Of a stretch of 6,029 nucleotides of DNA, positions 1-5,710 are shown in pieces. Within the stretch, counting starts at the first letter, position 1; each line of letters opens with the position of its first letter. A model generated the notes under the pieces. The model did no database searches. It saw only the letters and a list, made by a program, of their open reading frames with translations, and had not been told where the DNA came from. The DNA comes from Chlamydiota bacterium. GTDB lineage: Bacteria; Chlamydiota; Chlamydiia; Chlamydiales; Rhabdochlamydiaceae. Made by a program: the position numbers and the translations under genes. The stretch spans positions 1-6,029 of the forward strand of contig JAHFTN010000092.1 of assembly GCA_023269365.1 (NCBI GenBank). The letters run 5' to 3'.

Positions 1-1497
1 TGTAATGGTTTCTTTATAGGCAACTTCAGGTTTTCCGACATTGGCTTCCACGCTAAATTCGCGGAACATCCTGTCGCGCAAGATCTCTAAGTGCAGTTCT
101 CCCATCCCCGCGATGATCGTCTGTCCTGTTTCTTCATTTGTAAAGACGCGGAAGGTGGGATCTTCTTCAGAAAGGGAAGAGAGTGCTAGAGAGAGTTTTT
201 CCCTGTCGGCTTTGGATTTGGGCTCGATTGCCATCGAGATCACCGGCTCTGGGAAATCCATCTTCTCTAAGAGAAGCGGAGAATCTTCAGAACAGAGGGT
301 GTCCCCTGTACTTGTGTACTTCAGACCGATACAAGCGGCGATATCTCCTGCGAAGAACTCTTCTCTGTCTTTACGCTGGTTAGCATGCATTTCTAGGAGG
401 CGCGAGACCCTTTCATCTTTATCTTTTGTCGTATTGTGCAGGTTAGTCCCTTTCGATAAGGTTCCTGAATAGATACGTACAAATGTCAACCTGCCCACGT
501 AAGGGTCAGACATGATTTTGAAGGCAAGGGCAGCAAGAGGTCCATCATCTCGGGGCTCTAGCTCCATCGGAGCATCTGTATTGTAGTTGATCCCTTTGAT
601 AAGACCGCGGTCTAGTGGGGAGGGCATCCAAGCGACGATGGCATCTAAAAGGGGCTGGATCCCTTTATTTTTAAAGGCAGTTCCACAAAGGACGGGAGTA
701 ATCAGGTTAGAGCAGACCCCTTTGCGGATCACGGCGTGGATCTCGTCTTCCGTGACGGCAGAGGGATTTTCCAACACCTTTGTCATAAATTCTTCGTTAC
801 TTTCATCAACGGTGGCGAGTTCTTCAAGCATCGCTTGACGCATCTCTTGGCAGCGACTGAGCAGGTCTGCTGGAATCTCTTCTGTATCGTACTTGGCACC
901 TAGCGTCTCATCCAAGAACAGATAAGCCTTCATCGTGATAAGGTCAACCATCCCCTTGAACTCTGATTCAGAGCCAATCGGGCAGTGGACCATCACAGTA
1001 TTCGCTCCTAGCTTCTCTTTCATCGTTCCCACAGCCATGAAGTAATCTGCTCCCACGCGATCCATCTTATTGATGAAAGCGATGCGAGGGACTCCATAGC
1101 GCTCAGCTTGGCGCCATACAGTTTCAGATTGGGGCTGTACGCCAGCTACCGCATCGAACACGGCCACTGCGCCATCGAGCACGCGTAAAGAGCGCTCTAC
1201 TTCAATGGTAAAATCGACGTGGCCAGGGGTGTCGATGATATTGATTTTGTGGGTGTCCCCTTTTTTTCCTTTCCAGTAGACAGTTGTAGAAGCGGATGTA
1301 ATCGTGATCCCCCGTTCCCTCTCCTGCTCCATAAAGTCCATCGTGGCAGCGCCTTCATGCACTTCCCCGATCCGGTGGAGCCTTCCTGAATAAAAAAGGA
1401 TCCGCTCTGTCGTCGTCGTCTTCCCCGCATCGATGTGAGCCATGATGCCGACGTTGCGCACATTTTTCAAAATATCAGTATCTGGTCGTTTTCCCAT
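1..1497 (-). CDS. fusA: Translation elongation factor G (EF-G), 3' end outside window
   Basis: EF-G is the cytoplasmic GTPase that moves tRNAs and mRNA through the ribosome after peptide bond formation and helps RRF recycle ribosomes. The frame stays open for 499 codons from ATG at 1497 to the window edge; the family is about 690-700 residues, so most of domain IV and all of domain V are missing. Visible GTPase motifs: G1 AHIDAGKTT (residues 20-28), G2 RGITIT, G3 DTPGH (89-93), G4 NKMD (143-146) and G5 CGTAFK, with Thr273 where Ser is usual. Domain III contains GMGELHLEIL (from 464). The last visible residues, KPEVAYKETIT, open domain IV. No frameshift was seen. The start lies 6 bases after the rpsG stop and has no clear Shine-Dalgarno, so translation is probably coupled to rpsG. 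The sequence closely resembles chlamydial EF-G as I remember it. Confidence 0.97.
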   Translation of the reverse strand, partial: MGKRPDTDILKNVRNVGIMAHIDAGKTTTTERILFYSGRLHRIGEVHEGAATMDFMEQERERGITITSASTTVYWKGKKGDTHKINIIDTPGHVDFTIEVERSLRVLDGAVAVFDAVAGVQPQSETVWRQAERYGVPRIAFINKMDRVGADYFMAVGTMKEKLGANTVMVHCPIGSESEFKGMVDLITMKAYLFLDETLGAKYDTEEIPADLLSRCQEMRQAMLEELATVDESNEEFMTKVLENPSAVTEDEIHAVIRKGVCSNLITPVLCGTAFKNKGIQPLLDAIVAWMPSPLDRGLIKGINYNTDAPMELEPRDDGPLAALAFKIMSDPYVGRLTFVRIYSGTLSKGTNLHNTTKDKDERVSRLLEMHANQRKDREEFFAGDIAACIGLKYTSTGDTLCSEDSPLLLEKMDFPEPVISMAIEPKSKADREKLSLALSSLSEEDPTFRVFTNEETGQTIIAGMGELHLEILRDRMFREFSVEANVGKPEVAYKETIT

Positions 1498-1503
1498 AAG
1501 TCA

Positions 1504-1977
1504 TTACCATTTGTAGTGAGCAAAGGCGCGATTCGCCTCTGCCATGCGGTGAGTGTCATCTTTCTTTTTAATGGTAGCACCCTGGTTGTTAAAACAATCG
1601 ACAAGCTCTGTAGCAAGTGCTTCTTCCATAGGACGTCCCGCCTTTTCACGAGAGTATTTGATGATCCATTGCATTGCCATCGCCGTTCTGCGATCAGGGG
1701 CAATCTCGATAGGCACTTGGTAAGTAGCGCCCCCGATACGTCTTGATTTTACTTCTAGTGAAGGTTTCGCATTTTCTAACGCCTGCTCAAAAGCGGCAAG
1801 AGGGTCTTCTGCTTTGATTTTTTTTGCAAATTTTTCTAGTGCGTTATACACGATGCGCTGGGCAACCGATTTCTTCCCGCTGTACATCACTTTGTTGACA
1901 AACTTGGTTAAAACACAGCTGTTGTAAAGGGGATCTGGTGTTGTCTCTCTCTTTACAGCTCGTCTTCTTCTTGACAT
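1504..1977 (-). CDS. rpsG: 30S ribosomal protein S7 (uS7)
   Basis: uS7 is a primary 16S rRNA-binding protein that nucleates assembly of the 30S head and lies near the E site. The product is 157 residues, close to the usual bacterial length of about 156. It begins MSRRRRAVKRE and ends in the family hallmark HRMAEANRAFAHYKW. SRRIGGATYQVPIEI is the conserved central block and GKKSVAQRIVYNALE the N-terminal helix region. I chose ATG at 1977 because an AGGAA Shine-Dalgarno (1984-1988) lies 6 bases upstream; an in-frame GTG two codons earlier (1981-1983) abuts that site and is unlikely. It is the middle gene of an rpsL-rpsG-fusA operon. The QGATIKKKDDTHRMAEAN region matches chlamydial S7 from memory better than the E. 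coli form. Confidence 0.97.
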   Translation of the reverse strand: MSRRRRAVKRETTPDPLYNSCVLTKFVNKVMYSGKKSVAQRIVYNALEKFAKKIKAEDPLAAFEQALENAKPSLEVKSRRIGGATYQVPIEIAPDRRTAMAMQWIIKYSREKAGRPMEEALATELVDCFNNQGATIKKKDDTHRMAEANRAFAHYKW

Positions 1978-2105
1978 GAACACTTCCTCAATTTCAAAAA
2001 TTCATAAAATTCACTTGGATCCTAAAGATCCAGCCCGCAATTGAATCTTTATTAAATAAAGAGGCAACAGTGGGCCAGGAGACCTATTTCAGAGGGTTCC
2101 TAATA
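1978..2105 (-). promoter_or_regulatory. rpsL-rpsG intercistronic leader with three potential hairpins
   Basis: These 128 bases between rpsL and rpsG hold no ORF. Potential stems are 2078-2084 with 2094-2100 (seven positions, one mismatch and one G-U in a possible pairing, 9-base loop), an A/T-rich 17-base near-palindrome at 2046-2062 (TCTTTATT / AATAAAGA), and TGGATC / GATCCA at 2016-2021 and 2027-2032 with a 5-base loop. In E. coli, S7 binds the S12-S7 intercistronic RNA of the str operon and represses translation. The position here is the same, but similarity of structure is not shown and the regulatory role is inference. A local promoter is also possible; I found no convincing -35/-10 pair. 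Confidence 0.4.
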
Positions 2106-2477
2106 TTACTTAGGGCGTTTTGCCCCATATTTAGAGCGCGATTTCTTGCGATCCTTTACAGCTGCGCAGTCTAAAGCCCCTCGGACGATGTGATAGCGCA
2201 CGCCGGGAAGGTCTTTGACCCTGCCGCCTCGAACAAGAACAATGCTGTGCTCTTGTAAGTTATGTCCTTCACCGCCGATGTAGGCGATGACTTCTTGCCC
2301 ATTAGATAGACGGACCCAAGCGACCTTTCGAAGCGCTGAGTTCGGTTTCTTTGGAGTTTTTGTCTTCACTTGCAAACAGACGCCCCGTTTTTGTGGGCAA
2401 TGTTGCAGAGCCGGGGATTTTTTTCTCTTCGGCTTCGGGGTTCGACCAGATCGAATTAATTGGTTAAATGTCGGCAT
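2106..2477 (-). CDS. rpsL: 30S ribosomal protein S12 (uS12)
   Basis: uS12 sits at the 30S/50S interface of the decoding centre and controls accuracy of tRNA selection. The 123-residue product has the family's usual length and all signatures: CPQKRGVC (27-34), TPKKPNSALRKV (41-52), GGEGHNLQEHS (68-78) and RGGRVKDLPGVRYH (83-96). Lys43 and Lys88, the usual sites of streptomycin-resistance substitutions, are both present, so this is the drug-sensitive type. Asp89 is the residue that RimO methylthiolates in other bacteria. The segment KVAWVRLSNGQEVIAYIGG matches the chlamydial form that I remember. ATG at 2477 follows an AAGGAG Shine-Dalgarno (2488-2493) with 10 bases between. It is the first gene of the minus-strand operon, divergent from the protease gene. 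Confidence 0.98.
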   Translation of the reverse strand: MPTFNQLIRSGRTPKPKRKKSPALQHCPQKRGVCLQVKTKTPKKPNSALRKVAWVRLSNGQEVIAYIGGEGHNLQEHSIVLVRGGRVKDLPGVRYHIVRGALDCAAVKDRKKSRSKYGAKRPK

Positions 2478-2518
2478 CTTTGCCTTTCTCCTTCAGAGGT
2501 TTTAAGGAACATTCAAGC

Positions 2519-2547
2519 ACTATAGCGCTTTGCGACGATTTATTGCC
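2519..2547 (-). promoter_or_regulatory. Candidate rpsL operon promoter
   Basis: On the minus strand a good -10 hexamer TATAGT (2524-2519) lies about 40 bases upstream of the rpsL start, giving a leader of roughly 35 bases. With a 17-base spacer, the -35 position (2547-2542) reads GGCAAT, a poor match to TTGACA. The call therefore rests on the -10 element and its position only. Confidence 0.35.
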
Positions 2548-2591
2548 ACAGAATTTGGTTTCTCACTCTGTCCTCAGGCGTCAAGATCTTC

Positions 2592-2627
2592 TATAAAAAA
2601 TAATAATTAAATTTAAAAAAATAATTA
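2592..2627. promoter_or_regulatory. A/T-only block in the divergent rpsL/tsp intergenic region
   Basis: Thirty-six consecutive bases contain no G or C. The block lies between the two divergent starts (rpsL at 2477, tsp at 2669). A-tracts of this sort often act as UP elements or intrinsic bends that serve promoters on either side; that role is inferred. For tsp I see only a weak candidate promoter (TTTAAA at 2612-2617, TATGTC at 2635-2640). No ORF of note lies in 2478-2668. Confidence 0.35.
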
Positions 2628-2668
2628 CACCCTGTATGTCTTGAGTCAAACTCGATAAAGGACAACAG

Positions 2669-4627
2669 ATGTTACGTTTGTTTACAGTAGTTTCCCTTTG
2701 GCTATTGCTCTCTTCTTTGGGAGGGAATTTCCAGCTCAAAAAAACAGATGTGCGCTCTACGATGGAAGAGATGTTAGCCTACCATGTCGAGTATAAAGAA
2801 TTTTCCCCTATGTTAGTGCGCCGCTCTCTCAAGATTTATATAGAGCAGTTTGACTATTCCAAGACCTACCTTCTTGCAAACGAAGTGCAGCCCTACTTAG
2901 GGGTGCAAGACAGACAGCTTAATGGGATCGTTCAAAATTATGCTTCAGCGCAGTTTCCCGACTATGAAGCGTTAAATCAGACGATCCAGCAATCGATTAC
3001 AAGAGCTCGGCAGTGTAGGCAGGAGATAGAACAAGAGCTTATCGCGCAAGATATTGAGACAACTTTCCTAGTAGAAGAACCCTATAGTAATTACGCGGGA
3101 AGCGGAGAGGAATTAAAAAAAAGAATTAAAGAGCAGCTCGTCACTATTTTAGTCCTAGAAAAGCAATCGAGCAAGGGCTCTACTTGGACCCCGCTTCAGA
3201 GGCAAAAATTATTTGACCTATGGGAGAGGCGATTTGCTCGGATGGAGAACCCTTATCTGCCTTCTGCAGGGCTTACGGAGCATTATTTATCGTTGCATCT
3301 GCTTAGGGCTTTTTCCAAAAGCCTAGATGCGCATACTTCTTATTTTAGTCCTGAAGAAGCCCACGAGATGCGCACGAGCTTGGAAAAGCGATTTGAAGGG
3401 ATTGGGGTGGTTCTTAAAGAGGGGGTAGATGGGGTTACTATCCATAATATGATCAAGGGAGCTCCGGCGGAGAGGTGTGGTCAAATTTCTCGAGGGGACC
3501 TTCTCATAGAAATCGATGGGCAATTTGTCGAAGGGGCCCCTTATGAAGAGGTGTTAAAGCGATTGCAGGGACCTCCCGGCGGCAAAATCCAGCTAGGCCT
3601 GCGCTCTTTCCAAACGGGAAAGACCTACCAAGTTAACTTAAAAAGAGAAAAAATTGTGATGCAAGAGGAGCGAGTCAGCTACTCTTCAGAGCCCTATGGA
3701 GAGGGGATTATCGGCAAGCTCACCCTCCCCTCCTTCTATGAGAGTGGAGAGGGGATGAGCTGCGAAGAGGATTTGAAAGTAGCCCTGCGCGCCCTGAGAG
3801 CGCAAGGCCCCTTGCAGGGGCTCGTGCTCGATATGAGGGAGAGTTCCGAGGGGTTCTTAACGCAGGCAGTAAAGGTCTCTGGCCTTTTCATGACAAGTGG
3901 CATCGTAGTGATTTCCAAATATGCCCATGGGATCACCCAATATTTAAGAGATTTGGATGGAAAATCCTACTATAGTGGTCCGCTCGTCGTCCTCACCTCA
4001 AGAGGATCTGCGTCGGCAGCAGAGATTGTGGCCCAAGCTCTACAAGATTATGGGACAGCGCTCGTCGTAGGAGATGATCGTACCTATGGGAAGGGGACGA
4101 TCCAGTACCAGACTGTCACTGACCCTAAAGCTACAAATTTTTTTAAAGTCACCATCGGGCGCTACTATACCGTCTCAGGGCGCACCACGCAAATCGATGG
4201 GGTAAAAGCAGACATTGTCGTTCCCACCGTCTACTCCGTCCTGCCCATTGGGGAGCGCTACCTAGAATTCCCTCTACGAAGCGACCGGATCCCGTCGGCC
4301 TATGTAGACCCCCTCTCTGACATCGACGCGCGCAGCAAGCCCTGGTTCCAGAAAAACTACCTCCCCCATTTGCAAAAAAAGCTCTCCGTCTGGACCCAGA
4401 TGCTCCCCCAGCTGCAGCTCAACAGCCAATACCGCTTGGCGCAAAACAAAGATTACGTCGCTTTCCTAAAGGTTCTTGAGCAGAAAAAGCAAGGAAAGCC
4501 AACAGCCAAAGAGAATTGGGGCGTCGAAGACCTCCAGATGGCAGAGGCTGTCAACATCGTTAAAGATATGGCCACCCTCAAGCCCAAAGCCGCTGCCGAA
4601 GTGGCGCTTTTGCTCAAAGCTTCCTGA
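2669..4627 (+). CDS. tsp: Tail-specific protease, S41 family with PDZ domain (Tsp/Prc/CT441-like)
   Basis: This is an envelope protease that recognises and degrades proteins by their C-terminal tails. The product has 652 residues, near the roughly 650 of chlamydial Tsp (CT441). Order: an uncleaved or Sec-type hydrophobic N-terminus (about residues 3-16, no lipobox); a helical N-terminal domain ending in SLDAHTSYFSPEEA; a PDZ domain from FEGIGVVL (242) to about 330; the S41 core (about 345-520); and a C-terminal helical part resembling the Prc tail. The catalytic pair is visible: Ser449 in RGSASAAE (445-452) and Lys475 in YGKGTIQ (473-479), with Gln479 four residues on, as reported for CT441. 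ATG at 2669 has AAGGA (2658-2662) 6 bases upstream. It is divergent from rpsL and 64 bases before tRNA-Phe. The last part of the gene (after about 4150) is richer in third-position C than the first part. Confidence 0.95.
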   Translation: MLRLFTVVSLWLLLSSLGGNFQLKKTDVRSTMEEMLAYHVEYKEFSPMLVRRSLKIYIEQFDYSKTYLLANEVQPYLGVQDRQLNGIVQNYASAQFPDYEALNQTIQQSITRARQCRQEIEQELIAQDIETTFLVEEPYSNYAGSGEELKKRIKEQLVTILVLEKQSSKGSTWTPLQRQKLFDLWERRFARMENPYLPSAGLTEHYLSLHLLRAFSKSLDAHTSYFSPEEAHEMRTSLEKRFEGIGVVLKEGVDGVTIHNMIKGAPAERCGQISRGDLLIEIDGQFVEGAPYEEVLKRLQGPPGGKIQLGLRSFQTGKTYQVNLKREKIVMQEERVSYSSEPYGEGIIGKLTLPSFYESGEGMSCEEDLKVALRALRAQGPLQGLVLDMRESSEGFLTQAVKVSGLFMTSGIVVISKYAHGITQYLRDLDGKSYYSGPLVVLTSRGSASAAEIVAQALQDYGTALVVGDDRTYGKGTIQYQTVTDPKATNFFKVTIGRYYTVSGRTTQIDGVKADIVVPTVYSVLPIGERYLEFPLRSDRIPSAYVDPLSDIDARSKPWFQKNYLPHLQKKLSVWTQMLPQLQLNSQYRLAQNKDYVAFLKVLEQKKQGKPTAKENWGVEDLQMAEAVNIVKDMATLKPKAAAEVALLLKAS

Positions 4628-4634
4628 ATTTCTC

Positions 4635-4663
4635 TTGTACAAAATTTCAAAACGCCCTAAAGT
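4635..4663 (+). promoter_or_regulatory. Candidate promoter of tRNA-Phe
   Basis: TTGTAC (4635-4640) and TAAAGT (4658-4663) are separated by exactly 17 bases, which would start transcription near 4670, about 20 bases before the mature tRNA. Matches to consensus are moderate (3/6 and 4/6). No strong terminator was seen after tsp, so read-through from tsp is an alternative. Confidence 0.35.
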
Positions 4664-4691
4664 CCTGTACTTCCTCGTCTTAATTTTCCAT

Positions 4692-4764
<73 letters not shown>

Positions 4765-4767
4765 ATC

Positions 4768-4807
4768 TTTCTCTTGCTGGAGAAAAACGGAAATCCAACG
4801 GAGTTGG
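4768..4807 (+). terminator. Two small hairpins after tRNA-Phe, possible weak terminator
   Basis: TTTCTC (4768-4773) pairs with GAGAAA (4780-4785) around a 6-base loop. CCAAC (4795-4799) pairs with GTTGG (4803-4807) around GGA, followed by the T-rich TAATTTCTCTT. The second could end transcription of the tRNA, but a 5-bp stem is short for an intrinsic terminator. Confidence 0.3.
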
Positions 4808-4832
4808 TAATTTCTCTTAATCACCCAAAACA

Positions 4833-4858
4833 GATCTTCAAAAATATTTTTGAGGATC
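4833..4858. repeat. 26-base near-perfect palindrome
   Basis: The arms GATCTTCAAAAAT and ATTTTTGAGGATC are reverse complements except at one position (T4837 against G4854, which can pair as G-U in RNA). It can form an 11-bp hairpin with a 4-base loop. It has no external T-run, so an ordinary terminator is less likely than a protein-binding or recombination site; the function is unknown. Confidence 0.55.
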
Positions 4859-4863
4859 GCTTT

Positions 4864-4913
4864 GGAGTGTCGGTTCCGTTGAATCTACGGTAATCAGTAT
4901 TTGCACTCCTTTT
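4864..4913 (+). repeat. Two-tier hairpin with trailing T's
   Basis: GGAGTGT (4864-4870) pairs with GCACTCC (4903-4909; one G-U), enclosing a second stem CCGT/ACGG (4876-4879 with 4887-4890) with a 7-base loop. TTTT follows at 4910-4913. The form could be an intrinsic terminator or part of a small structured RNA upstream of the integrase stub; I do not recognise it as a known RNA family. Confidence 0.4.
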
Positions 4914-4935
4914 AAGTAACTGTAAATCAAGCGTT

Positions 4936-4966
4936 AAGATCGATTGGTCAGAGGACTATTGATCTT
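4936..4966 (+). repeat. 9-bp hairpin upstream of the integrase start
   Basis: AAGATCGAT (4936-4944) pairs with ATTGATCTT (4958-4966) with one G-U. Inside, GTC/GAC can add three pairs around AGAG. It ends 13 bases before the integrase ribosome-binding site (GGGAG, 4980-4984), so it could affect integrase expression or be an integrase/excisionase binding region. Function is inferred from position only. Confidence 0.4.
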
Positions 4967-4989
4967 CGACTCGCTTGCAGGGAGTTAAA

Positions 4990-5067
4990 ATGGGTTATAT
5001 TCGAGAAACAGAACTTAAGAAAGGCGGCATTCGTTATCAAGCAGAAGTTCGTCTTAAAGGTATCTGA
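4990..5067 (+). pseudogene. Phage-type integrase, N-terminal stub (25 codons)
   Basis: The stub MGYIRETELKKGGIRYQAEV and the following RLKG read like the N-terminus of short phage/island tyrosine integrases, where a small beta-sheet arm-binding segment (xxRxxGxxYQAxVRxKG) precedes the core-binding domain. A GGGAG Shine-Dalgarno (4980-4984) lies 5 bases before ATG, so this is a genuine gene start. After about codon 24 the similarity ends and TGA follows at 5065-5067. The core-binding and catalytic domains (R-H-R-Y) of a protein usually of 300-400 residues are absent. The gene points away from tRNA-Phe, consistent with an integrase next to its attachment site. The family call rests on 24 residues, so it is moderate. 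Confidence 0.55.
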
Positions 5068-5251
5068 AAGGCATCAACCTGTAATAAAACGTGCCAAATC
5101 CATTTGTATAGGCATAGAAGATGAGCATTGGGATGACATCAAAGTGCTCATAAAGCCTTGTGCAGATTTTATGGTGGATAAAATCAATGAGCGAATTCCA
5201 TTGGTGGATTTTGATGATCCCAACAAGAGGATAAAGCTATATGAAGAATGA
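5060..5251 (+). pseudogene. Unrecognised ORF fragment upstream of and overlapping the GNAT gene
   Basis: In a frame one base away from the integrase stub, codons from GTA (5060) to TGA (5249-5251) encode about 63 residues: beginning VSERHQPVIKRAKSICIGIE, then DEHWDDIKVLIKPCADFMVD, ending LVDFDDPNKRIKLYEE. The composition looks like a real protein (Trp, Cys, His, alternating hydrophobics; basic start, acidic end), but I do not recognise it. There is no start codon; the reading begins where the integrase ends, so its own 5' end was probably lost or mutated at that junction (a lost ATG-TCT-GAA is one simple possibility, inference only). Its stop overlaps the next gene's ATG (5241) by 11 bases, so the two were probably translated together. 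The pairing of a small ORF with a GNAT gene could suggest a toxin-antitoxin arrangement, but no ribbon-helix-helix motif typical of such antitoxins is seen. Confidence 0.45.
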
Positions 5252-5441
5252 ACCCTTCCGTTTAGAGCACTACACCACTATTCCTAAAGAGCATGAAGAA
5301 GTTCTCTATCATGGAATCAGCGAAGAAGCATTCCAAGCAAAAAGACTTTCTCCTATTCGTCCGTTTAGCATTTTTATTAAAGATTGCAAAGGACAAGTGC
5401 TTGGAGGTGCCTCTGGGACTCTATTTTATGGCTCTCTATAG
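5241..5441 (+). pseudogene. GNAT-family acetyltransferase, truncated N-terminal part
   Basis: GNAT enzymes move an acetyl group from acetyl-CoA to an amine on a small molecule, protein or tRNA-bound amino acid. Only 66 residues remain of a family usually 140-170 long. The visible part has the N-terminal strand and helices (FRLEHYTTIPKEHEEVLYHG) and a strand pair typical of GNAT beta-3/beta-4: FSIFIKDCKGQVLGGASG, then TLFYGSL and TAG. The acetyl-CoA-binding motif A (R/Q-x-x-G-x-G/A) and everything after it are gone, so it cannot be active. ATG at 5241 has AGAGG (5226-5230) 10 bases upstream and overlaps the stop of the preceding ORF fragment. Its end meets the end of the oppositely oriented AbiEii fragment near 5440, as after a deletion. 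Substrate is unknown. Confidence 0.6.
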
Positions 5442-5710
5442 TTATCAATTTGGTTGGAGGTTCTTGCAAGCAAATCTATATCCATCGTTGCTCTATGATC
5501 CAATGAATCCCAGACTTTGAGCATTAAACCACCCTTAAGGAAAAATTTCTTGGCATGAGGACTAACGCTTAGGCGGTATAAAAATCTCTCCATGGCGTAA
5601 TAACGAAGTATTTCATCAAAGGGTCGATTCCTTTGATCCGACAGATTTTTTAATCGCTGGCGTATTGATTCACCAAGATTCTTTTTTGGTTTTTCGATTG
5701 TATTACCCAC
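5426..5710 (-). pseudogene. abiEii: AbiEii-family nucleotidyltransferase toxin, C-terminally truncated
   Basis: AbiEii (DUF1814) is the toxin of type IV toxin-antitoxin/abortive-infection systems; relatives in the MenT group transfer nucleotides to tRNA 3' ends. Here 94 residues remain of a usual length near 290. The N-terminal region RNRPFDEILRYYAMERFLYR (29-46 and flanks) is family-typical. The first nucleotidyltransferase motif is complete: KGGLML (59-64) followed by TMDIDLL (75-81) with the DxD pair Asp77/Asp79. After NQIDN (86-90) the frame runs for four residues (YREP) into the antisense of the GNAT fragment and stops. The later catalytic Lys and Asp are lost, so it should be inactive. 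I chose GTG at 5710: GGAG lies about 10 bases upstream and the start overlaps the abiEi stop by 8 bases, as is usual in abiE operons. Confidence 0.75.

Noticed and set aside
41..838. Plus-strand open frames at 41-472, 183-383 and 587-838
   Set aside because: They lie antisense to fusA, whose frame is continuous and has all the GTPase motifs.
1197..1746. Open frames at 1197-1463 (-), 1435-1746 (+) and 1467-1703 (-)
   Set aside because: Shadows of fusA and rpsG in other frames, with no protein-like signature.
2287..2505. Plus-strand open frame antisense to rpsL
   Set aside because: Low-complexity F/G-rich reading of the lysine-rich S12 gene.
3323..4650. Minus-strand open frames inside tsp (3323-3523, 3736-3936, 4453-4650)
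   Set aside because: Antisense to a complete protease with intact catalytic residues.
4949..4957. CAGAGGACT repeated from the tRNA-Phe anticodon arm, considered as a partial tRNA copy
   Set aside because: The match stops after 9 bases and the flanks do not form a cloverleaf.
5293..5520. Plus-strand frame over the GNAT/AbiEii junction
   Set aside because: Out of frame with GNAT and antisense to AbiEii; both real frames have family motifs.
5623..5630. TCGATTCC shared with the tRNA-Phe T loop, considered as an attachment-site repeat
   Set aside because: Only 8 bases match, and they encode conserved residues (N-R-P) of AbiEii, so chance is sufficient.
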